A stretch of 64,000 nt of DNA. Source: Thalassia testudinum (Eukaryota; Streptophyta; Magnoliopsida; Alismatales; Hydrocharitaceae). The stretch is from the NCBI GenBank assembly GCA_037157565.1, contig JAZHRO010000022.1, forward strand, positions 5,084,001 to 5,148,000. The letters are read 5' to 3'. The notes under the pieces were generated by a model, which saw nothing but the letters and a program-made list of their open reading frames with translations, did not search any database and was not told where the DNA came from. Each line of letters opens with the position of its first letter. The first letter of the stretch is position 1. Positions 55,899-64,000 of the stretch are shown piece by piece. The position numbers and the translations under genes are program-made.

Positions 55899-56485
55899 GG
55901 CAACGATTTCGATCTTCTTTCAGCATTTTGCGTACTTTATTTTTTTTAACTTGCTTTATTTCTTGTCTATTGTTTTGAAGGTACCTTGACAAGGAATCTT
56001 CAAGTGGTAGATTGGAGTAAAGTGCAGTTGAAGACAGCTGTAAGTGCTCCCCATTCTTCCCCCTCCATAGATTCCATTTCACTACATTAATTCAAACTCC
56101 AATTAACCTAGGTGTTTGCATAAATACTAGGGTTAGTTTGGTGGCTTGGATTTCCACTCACATTCATCTCACCCGCATATAAAAAAAAAAAATCAAAAAG
56201 ATATTTTTTGTGGGGTAATTCAACATACACATTACATACACCCACATTCAAGGCACTTAACCTAATTGATTTTCTTCTACTCAACCGGATTCTTATCTGT
56301 GGAACTGGTACACACAAATCAACATATAAAAGAGTAGAAATCAGTCTAGGTTAATCATTTTGTGTGCCTAACTCAGTGGTGCAATATTGGCCAATTGTTT
56401 GAGTTGTTTGAGTCGCACCACTTAACCTTAAATCAACTCACCAAGTAGCCTCCCCTTAGGGTTTTCAATTTAGGTTCATACCAGG
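55899..56485 (+). other. E leader, cut by H
   Basis: Matches the first ~590 bp of the H leader (58243-58835), e.g. aattaacctaggtgtttgca. It stops at ttcataccagg, where the H copy continues cactccac. CCAGG (56481-56485) is the expected target duplication of H. No gene seen. Confidence 0.7.
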
Positions 56486-58218
56486 TGATGTGCATACAGC
56501 TGATTAACCTAAAATGTCTATTAATGCATGTTCTTAGTGTCACATTAGCATCATACAATTAAATAGTACATAACATGCATAATCATGCATTTATATCAAG
56601 TTGTATAAATTGTATAGTAATTATCTCCATTTTATGGTTAGGGACAAGGTGACTTTTTATCGGGACCTCGGATCGAAGATCCAACCGTACGGATCTGATC
56701 AGGGTGACGATTGGAGTTCAACGACTCCAAGATCACCCTAATCGGACATCCGTAGCACCAGATAGAGACCAAGGAACCTTAAAGAGCAAGGGCCAAGATG
56801 GTATTAATCCGCACCACAGACAAGAAATCTGATCGCACGGATGGGTTCGGATCGACGATCGTAGCCTAACAGTATGAAAATCGGTCCAATCCGACACCTG
56901 TGGCACCATCTGCATCACTCAGAAGATGGACGGCCTAGATGGTGCCATGTGGTGCCATCATAGCCACCCAACACCGGCCGCAACTCTCCTTCTTCCACTC
57001 GAGAAATCTCAGCCGTTGGATGCCCATCCAATGGTCGAGATCGTGCCTAGCCAAATCTGCAAGACCGTTGTGCCCTCTCTCTCTCCTCATCCGACGATGG
57101 ATCTAGACTGTTGGATCACCATCCAACGGCCACAGATGCTCGCGCCTTAAAACATCCACGTGACAAACTCACAGCAATAGCGTAGTGGTCGAGTGCGCTA
57201 CGTGAGTGCACGACATGCGATTGAGGCCACATCTGCAATGCATGGGCACGCGATGCAGATCCAGCGGCAGAAAGCAAGCGATAGTGCCCACGGGTGATTA
57301 GACGTGCGGCACTTACGTGTGATCGCACGCGAGGGTGAGGTGCAGGCGTAGCCACTCTCAGCCGTCCGATCTCTTGATCCAAGGGCTGAGAGCACGCGAA
57401 CGTGTGCATGCGTTGAAGGGCACGGAGGCGAGGCGGTGCGCAAGCGGCGTGCACGTCGGCCATGTTCAGGCCTTTAGTGACGGATAAATCCATCACTAAA
57501 GGTCTTGAATTAATGTTTTTCAAGTTGTAATGTCCAAAATGCCCCCACTCCTTGCAACTATAAAAGGAGACACCCTCTATACTGATTTCTTATCCCTTCC
57601 TTCACTTCTCTCTCTCTCCAAAGCTCAAGAGAAGCTTCTCCCACACCTGGGATGCTCCTCAAGAGTTAAAATCAAGTTTTCACCCCCATTCCGGAAGCGG
57701 ATCCCACGATGACGATGACGTGCTGCCTCATTCCCATTCCTCCTGCTTCGACCTCCTTCTTCCTGCTCCATTCCTCGTCTTCCAGGCATTATCTCATCCG
57801 GCTTGTCCTCCAAGTGATCGTCAAGGAGGATAACTTCTCTCTCCCATTCTTTTTCCTATTTTCTAGAGTAGAATTTTCCTTCTTTCTAGTTGTAATAATT
57901 TATCACTTTCTAGTGTAATATTTTCTGGCTTTCTTAATTGTAAAAACATTTTACAATATCAAGTGAATGCTTTCCCTCTCTCTCTCTTATTTCCTATATT
58001 GATTCCATTTCATTTTGATTATTCCGCTCTTTAAACAAAAACACAAAAAAAAAAATATAATTGCGAATTTTGATCGACATAGCCTCCCAGAGTTCGACCT
58101 GGGATTTCTTTATAGATTTTAGGTATAATTTTATTTGTTGAACCTAAGTTCTTCGCTACTAGAACTACAACGACAGGTTTTCAAAACCAACTTCGATAGC
58201 GTAGTCCTCCGACATTCA
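56486..58218 (+). repeat. 5' LTR of H
   Basis: 1733 bp, TGATGTGCATACAGC... to ...CGACATTCA. A near-perfect hairpin lies at 57471-57502 and TATAAAAG at 57559-57566. The cagagttcgacctggg motif lies near 58090. Confidence 0.8.
57471..57502. promoter_or_regulatory. U3 hairpin upstream of the TATA box
   Basis: CCTTTAGTGA pairs with TCACTAAAGG, with an inner GGAT/ATCC stem and single mismatches. It lies 56 bp before the TATA box. E has the same structure at 55131-55161. K1 and its solo copy keep one arm (4331-4340; 7649-7658 in reverse), and C keeps decayed arms (18683-18715). Confidence 0.6.
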
Positions 58219-58224
58219 ACATTT

Positions 58225-58242
58225 TGGTGCCATTGTCGGGGA
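58225..58242 (+). promoter_or_regulatory. primer binding site of H (tRNA-Asp-like)
   Basis: TGGTGCCATTGTCGGGGA, six bases after the LTR end; the same site as in E with one change. Confidence 0.8.
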
Positions 58243-59553
58243 TGCAACGATTTTCCAATCTTCTTTTCGCATTTCATGCACTTTTCTGTCTTCTAACTTG
58301 CTTTATCTTGTGTCTATTGTTTTACAGATACCTCTATCAGGGAATCATCAAGCGGTAGATTGGAGTAAACTGTAGTTAAAGACGACTGTAAGTGCTCCCC
58401 ATTCTTTGCCCCTCCATAGATTTCATTTCATCACATTAAATTTAAATTCCAATTAACCTAGGTGTTTGCATAAATCCTAGGATTAGTTTGGTTGTTTGAA
58501 TTTCCACTCACATTCATTTCACCCTCGTATATAAAAAAGAGAACAAAAATATATTTTTGTGGGGTAATTCAACATACACATAACATACACCCACATTCAA
58601 GACACTTAACCTACTTGATTTTCGTCTACTCAACCGGATTCTGATTTGTGGAACCGATACACACAAATCAACACATAAAAGAGTAGACATCATTCTAGGT
58701 TAATCATTTCTGTGTGCCTAACTCAGTGGTGCAATTGTGGCCAATTGTTTGAGTTGTTTGGGCCGCACCACTCAACATAAAATCAACTCACCAAGTAGCT
58801 TCCTCTTAGGATTTTCAATTTAGGTTCATACCAGGCACTCCACTTTATTTATGATTTTAAAAGGAAAGCAATCTTCACCCGTGCTAGAAAACCTGGTTTG
58901 CCTCAGACTTGATTGAAATCAACCTAATTCTAAACCCTAAAAGCTACTTAAGCAAGATTCGAACATTAAAATATACTCATCACAAATAATCTTGCTTGAA
59001 AACCCTGGTTGTGCACACACTTACACATACTCAATTGATCATTAAGGGCACAAGCCATTTTAAGGGCCCACCACATTCCATAGGCACTATAAGCCCAGGC
59101 ATCAATAAAATCGAGTAGATGTTGGCCTTAAGGACTGGTTCTCTTTTTGGCGCCTAGCCTAAGATTGTTTACGATTAACCTACTTGTAATGATCAATCTG
59201 ATGTCTAACTAGGGGAGTAGCATCAAACGACCACGGCTGGGGGATACACTAGGAACCAGAGGCATAAGCTGAAGGAAGAACCTTCTCCCCAGTCCCTCCT
59301 TCTAACTGGTTGGATTGAGCAAACACAAGTAGAGTAAATCGTTTATAATCTTAAGGTGGGTTTTGAGAGTTTGTAGATCCTTAGGCTACCGCACTTAAGG
59401 ATAGGCTTGTTTTGTTATGCTGCAGGGTTCTTATTCCCAGTCCTTCCGACCTTTTCCTAGTTTATGCTGGGAAGACAGTCATTGAATCCTCGATTGGAAG
59501 GACCACTAGAGTATTCTAGGAGACATAGATTGGATTTTGGCCAAATTGATTCC
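58243..59553 (+). other. H leader with conserved leader block
   Basis: Non-coding. From about 58830 it resembles the K1 leader. The block at 59212-59302 is the third copy of the element described at 340-430. Gag starts at 59554. Confidence 0.65.
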
Positions 59554-61497
59554 ATGGTCGATCAACAGCCTCCTCTGCCTCAGGATCCAAAAGAGGTATT
59601 TCGAAGGCAGCTATAATAAATGCAGAGAATGCAAGAATGGTTCCAGAGAATGCAGGGCACTCAGCCCTTGAAGGATTTTTATGATCCTTCAAATTATGGG
59701 GAACGTCCCGACGTCCAGATTCCTGCAAGAGACGAAGAAATAAAGCCTCAGGTGTTAAGCCTGATCAAACATTTCCATGGGCTTGGCTCTGAAGATCCGT
59801 TTCAGCACTTGCAGGACTTGACTACTTTGGTCTAGACCACCAAGGCTCGAAACGTGAATGAGGAGCAAATGATCATGAGGTTCTTCCCCCACTCTCTTTG
59901 GGATAAAGCTGCTCATTGGTACAAGACTATAGGAAGACCAATTACAACTTGGGATGAGTTGAAATCAGCCTTTCTGAAGAAATTCTTCCCTGTTGGACGT
60001 ACCAATGCTTTGAGACGGGCAATTACTACCTTTACCCAGCGGCCGGGGGAACAGTTTCATGTTGCCTAGAAGTGATTCCAGGACCTATTGCGGAGGTGTC
60101 CACACTATGAGGTGTCAAAATGGCAACTCGTGTAGATCTTCTACCACAGGTTGACTGTGCAACTCAGAAATCACATGGACGCTTCTTGCAGAGGCAATTT
60201 CTTCAACAAAGAAGCAGATAGCACGCACGATTTGTTTGAGGAGATGAGTGAGAATTCAATCAATCATGCTTCCATGGATACTTTTAACCGGTCCCAGCAG
60301 CCCAGATCGGATGTTAATGAAATCCATGACTCTCATTCATTTGATATGGAATTGATTTGTAATAAACTTGATAAGGTGGACTTGGTTGCTAAGAGAATGG
60401 AGTGGATGGCTGGAAGCTCAATGAGCAACTCTCGATCCACTCAATCCCAGAATTTGGGATTCCATTCATCACGAGCTCTTTCTGGACGGGAGTTCGTGAA
60501 TCAACTTGATGTAGCTCAACCTGTGAGCCAACTTTATTCGGAGCCCCACCAGTTCCAAACTGGGGCCTTTGATCCTAGTTTCTCTGATCCTTCCCTTTCT
60601 TTCTCTCCATCCTCACCCTATGAGGATGTTTGTGCTGTACAAGAGAATGTTAGATCCAACCCCTACTCCAATTCTTATAATCTGGGTTGGAGAAACCACT
60701 CTAACTTCCGGAAAAACCCGGGGCAGCAAACCCAATTCCGACCAAGCAATTATGCTCCACAATGACCAATGCTTTAGGGTCATGTTTACGCTCAGTTGCC
60801 CCCGAATCAGGTCAATCAGCCAGCTTGGAACTCCCGTCAACTCATAAGGTAGGCTGATTTGAACCGATAGATGGTAGATGTGCAAGGATCTATGCTCCAG
60901 CTCATGCAGCAAATTTAAACCTCACTAGACAACTTGCAAACTAGGCTCATAGCTAATTCTCGTCAACTCAGATCTCTACCATCTCAACCTGTACCCAACC
61001 CACAAAATATCCAGAATTCAGGCAATCAAGCCCATGGGTACGAAAATCAGAGGGACCCACATGCACATGCTCAGGTGGTTGAGCAAGGTCCTTCCTCTTC
61101 TTCTTCTGCAAATCAACGATTCTTGGCTAATGAAGCCCCTCCAATCTTTCTTAACCCTCCCCAAGACCCAAACTCGTATGCATCCGCAAATTCTATTACC
61201 TTGAGGAGTGGTAAACAAACTCAAGATCCACAACCACACTATTCTGATTTATCGAATCCTGAAGAACCTGAGGAGAGAAAGGAGAATTCTGGAGAAGAAA
61301 TCAAGGCTCAGGAACCTGATTCCGAAGATCCGGCTCATGTTTCTTTTCCTGAGGCCTTGATCAGATCAAGGAAGAAGAAGTCTGTTGATAGTAATGAGGA
61401 GCTTCTGAATATTTTCAAGAATGTCGAGATCAATATCCCACTCCTTGACGCTATCAAACATATATCGGCTTACGCGAGATTTTTAAAGGATTTATGA
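59554..61497 (+). pseudogene. gag: H gag (degraded)
   Basis: A single frame from the ATG at 59554 (MVDQQPPLPQDPKE) to 61497, with about 11 stops. Two stops at 59614-59619 fall in a Gln-rich stretch and are probably changed CAA codons. The capsid-like core is well kept: KDFYDPSNYGERPDVQ, LSLIKHFHGLGSEDPFQHL, HSLWDKAAHWYKTIGRP, FLKKFFPVGRTNALRRAI, VQLRNHMDAS and DLFEEMSENSINHAS. The C-terminal half is Ser/Pro/Asn/Gln-rich, followed by an acidic region with VSFPEALIRSRKKKSVDSNE. No CCHC knuckle is visible. Gag would package element RNA; it is collinear with C gag. Confidence 0.85.
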
Positions 61498-61991
61498 ACG
61501 CAGAAGCGTAAGTCAAGAGAATCTATTTCGAGGAGGGTGGTACTCTCCGAGCAGTCTAGTTCTGTTGTCCTACACCACCTCCCTCAGAAAAGGATAGATC
61601 CAGGTGCTCCTTTGATTTGTTGTGTCATTGGAGATTACACTTTTGATAGAGCATTGCTGGATCTGGGTGCATCCATCAACCTAATTCCGACTTCTCTTTA
61701 CGAGAAGTTTGGATTAGGTGAACTTCGGTCGACTTCAGTAACGCTGCAGTTAGCAGACCGTTCGACCAAAAATCTGTGAGGCGTTACTGAAGATGTTATT
61801 GTTAAGGTTAAGGATTTGTATTTTCCTGTAGATTTCCTTGTCCTTGACATGGATGTACCTGAAAATCTGAGGAACATGCCCATTATTCTAGGGCGTCCGT
61901 TCCTAGCTACTGTTAAGGCCAACATTAACTGTGAAAGCAGTAGCATGGAAATTTCCTTTGGGGATCAAAGAATGAAATTGAATATTTTAAG
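61498..61991 (+). pseudogene. H aspartic protease (degraded)
   Basis: In frame with gag: LPQKRIDPGAPLICCVIGDY, FDRALLDLGASINLIPTSLY (active site DLGAS), a stop at 61777-61779, then FLVLDMDVPENL and MPIILGRPFLATVKA. A one-base loss in a T-run near 61985 ends the frame (NIFKVINKF is recovered only by changing frame). The enzyme would process gag-pol. Close match to C (24800-24042). Confidence 0.8.
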
Positions 61992-63400
61992 GTGATTAAT
62001 AAATTTGAGGATTATGGATTTATTGAGGAACTTGACGACGATAATATGAATATTGAGACATGTATGATGGTTTCTGCATTTGGAAGTTCCTCCTCTGATG
62101 AAGAATTGGACCTGCAACCCTCTATGGCAGACCCGCCATCTTCTGAAGAGGTTATTGATTTTGTTCACTCTCAACCTCTTCCTCTTGATGAGTCTTCAGC
62201 AGCATCTTCCTTACCTTCAATCATCAACCAGCCCCAGCTTGAACTGAAACCATTGCCTGAGAATCTGAAATATCAATTTTTAGGACCACATAAGATGCTC
62301 CTTGTGATTATCATTACTAAATTAACAAAGGAGCAGGAGATTAAACTAATTAAGGTCCTGAAGGAACATAAGGAGGCAATTGGTTGGACCATTCATGACC
62401 TTAGGGGGATCGAGCCATCTTATTGCAATCATAGAATATTTTTGGAAGATGGATCCTGCCCTTCTCACCAGATGCAGAGGAGATTAAATGCAAATATGCG
62501 AGAAGTGGTCAAGAAGGAGATTATTAAGTGGCTCGATGTAGGAATCATTTACCCGATCTCCGATAGTCCTTAGGTAAGTCCCATGCAGATTGTTCCCAAG
62601 AAAGATGGGATTTCTATTGTGACTAATGAGAAAGGAGAATCTGTCACAACTCGTTCAGCTTCCTCTTACAGGGTTTGTATCGATTATAGGAAGTTGAACA
62701 CGGCCACGAAAAAGGATCATTTCCCTCTGACTTTCATTGATCAAATCTTGGAAAGATTAGCTGGGTAGAAGTACTTCTATTTTCTTGATGGCTACTCGGG
62801 ATACAACCAAGTTCCTATCCATCCCGATGATCAGGAAAAAACTACTTTCACCTATCCCTACGGAACCTTTGCTTTCCATAGGATAGCATTCGGCTTATGC
62901 AATGCACCTGTGACTTTTCAAAGGTGTATGTTGGCCATATTCTCAGACATGGTGGGAGAGTTTATGGAAGTTTTCATGGACGATTTCTCTATTTTTGGAG
63001 AATCGTTTGACTCTTGTCTAGCTAATCTTGAAATGATTCTTAAATGATGCATCAAAACAAGATTGGTCCTTAGCTGGGAAAAGAGTCATTTCATGACACA
63101 AGAAGGCATCGTCTTGGGTCATGTAATATCTAAACGAGGAGTTGAAGTGGATAAAGCTAAGGTTGATGTTATCGCTAAACTTCCTCCTCCCACATCTATC
63201 AAACAAATTCGATCATTTCTTGGTCATGTGGGATTCTACAGGAGATTCATCAAGGACTTTTCGAAGGTTGCTCGTCCTCCGAGCAATCTTCTTGCCAAAG
63301 AAACGCCATTTGATTTCGACGAATCATGCCGTAAGGAATTTGATTTTCTTAAAATGGCTGTCACTTATGCTACGGTGTTGCAACCACCGGTTTAGACAGC
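61992..63400 (+). pseudogene. pol: H reverse transcriptase (degraded)
   Basis: The frame starting near 61992 first gives an acidic linker (EELDDDNMNIETCMMVSAFG) and QPQLELKPLPENLKYQFL, then RT: VCIDYRKLNTATKKDHFPL, FYFLDGYSGYNQVPIHPDD, AFGLCNAPVTFQRCM and the catalytic FMDD at 62973-62984. QEGIVLGHVISKRGVEVDK and IRSFLGHVGFYRRFIKDFSK form the connection. Stops lie at 62571, 62766 and 63045 and near 63394. RT copies element RNA into DNA. It is the clearest polymerase in the window. Confidence 0.9.
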
Positions 63401-64000
63401 CCTTTTTGAGATATAACCAACGCTTCTGATTACGCGGTCGGGACTATTTTGGGTCAGAAAGTCGATTGGAAGCCCTCTGTTATCTACTATGCTAGTAAAA
63501 CTCTAGACGAGGCCCAGAGGAATTACACTATTATTGGAAAGGAATTACTAGCCGTAGTATTTGCATTGGAGAAATTTAGGACTTATCTCTTAGGGTCTCA
63601 CATCATTATATATACCGACCACTTGGCCTTGAGACATCTCTTGGCCAAAAAGGATGCCAAACCCTAGCTTATTCGTTGGATTCATCTACTTCAAGAATTT
63701 GATCTTGAAATTAAGGATAAATCCAGGGTACAGAATGTGGTGGTGGATCATCTGTCGAGACTTCTGAGTGATTCTTCTCGTCCGAACATTCCGATTGCTT
63801 ATACTTTTCCGGACGAAACCATCCTTACAGTTTCAGACGTCCAAACCTCGTGGTTTGCTGACATTGTTAATTATTTGGCCATTGGTCAAATACCCCAGGA
63901 TTGGACGAAGCAACAATGGGATAGACTCAAATATGAGGCCAAATATTACTTCTGGGAGGATCCTGAACTGTACCGCATCAACTCTAATCAAATTATTCGC
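63401..64000 (+). pseudogene. H RNase H and start of the integrase linker (partial)
   Basis: After a frameshift near 63415 the frame gives KPSVIYYASKTLDEAQRNYT, GKELLAVVFALEKFRTYLLG and IIIYTDHLALRHLLAKKDAK, the usual RNase H motifs, with a stop at 63665-63667. Then come LIRWIHLLQEFDLEIKDKSR and VVDHLSRLLSD. The last 200 bases encode the linker towards integrase (YYFWEDPELYRINSNQIIR). The window ends there. Confidence 0.85.

Larger units (their letters stand above)
56486..64000 (+). mobile_element. H: Athila-like gypsy element, 5' part
   Basis: 5' LTR (56486-58218), primer site (58225), leader with the conserved block, gag (59554-61497), protease, RT and RNase H to the right edge. The FMDD RT, DLGAS protease and tRNA-Asp-like site place it in the Athila/Tat group, close to C. 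It has a handful of frameshifts and about 15 stops. Integrase, 3' region and 3' LTR are beyond the window. It is inserted in the leader of E, a member of its own family. Confidence 0.85.

Noticed and set aside
55880..56485. A complete short element between two same-direction LTRs (54206-58218)
   Set aside because: The sequence between them is only a primer site and leader, both LTRs are followed by a 5' primer site, and no purine tract precedes the second; they are two 5' LTRs, not one element.

Overview
This window reads as intergenic heterochromatin of a flowering plant. It is almost entirely nested, decayed LTR retrotransposons: Ty3/gypsy elements of the Athila/Tat type (tRNA-Asp-like primer sites, FMDD reverse transcriptase, DLGAS protease) and Ty1/copia elements of the Sirevirus type (initiator-Met primer sites, repeated polypurine tracts, an extra gene after pol). 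I see no intact host gene, rRNA, tRNA or CRISPR array. Every coding region carries stops or frameshifts, many of them C-to-T/G-to-A changes as expected of methylated repeats. The species cannot be named from this sequence. All element names below are mine.

Layout, left to right. 1-5188: 3' part of K1, a gypsy element with no gag or pol and an unfamiliar acidic, Tyr-rich reading frame. 5189-39977: element A, a second non-autonomous gypsy element with another unfamiliar acidic frame. Its 5' LTR holds a solo LTR (6800-11501, minus), which itself holds a second solo LTR (B, 8024-10963, TSD ATCAT) and a SINE-like piece. Its 3' LTR holds element C (17946-38918, minus), a dead Athila-like gag-pol element. 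C's 5' LTR is split by Sirevirus S1 (29338-38740, TSD ATCCA/ATCCG). 39978-48828: 3' half of Sirevirus S2, interrupted by J (42980-47364, minus, TSD CAGCT), a Sirevirus-like element with gag only. 48829-49665: inverted Sirevirus-like LTR fragment. 49666-49989: short stretch of unknown origin with a TATA box. 49990-53592: 5' LTR and leader of F (A's family). 53593-54205: minus-strand remnant G of the K1 family. 54206-56485: 5' LTR and leader of E. 56486-64000: H, an Athila-like element of E's family inserted in E's leader, with gag, protease, RT and RNase H running off the right edge.

Insertion order inferred from the nesting: S2 is probably the oldest host. A lies against S2 pol and probably inserted there. 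K1, the solo LTRs and C then entered A's LTRs, and S1 entered C. If this is right, the first ~870 bp of A's 5' LTR and the 5' half of S2 lie just left of the window, and the remainders of F, G, E and H lie to its right.

No new cellular system is evident. The points most worth following are: (1) two unrelated-looking acidic proteins carried by the non-autonomous gypsy families K1 and A; (2) a leader block shared by K1, C and H, a candidate packaging signal; (3) palindromic iterons just upstream of the TATA box in two Sirevirus families, of unrelated sequence in each; (4) a putative-plant-transposon-protein-like gene carried downstream of pol by S1 and S2; (5) a Cys-to-Tyr change at the same zinc-knuckle position in S1 and J.
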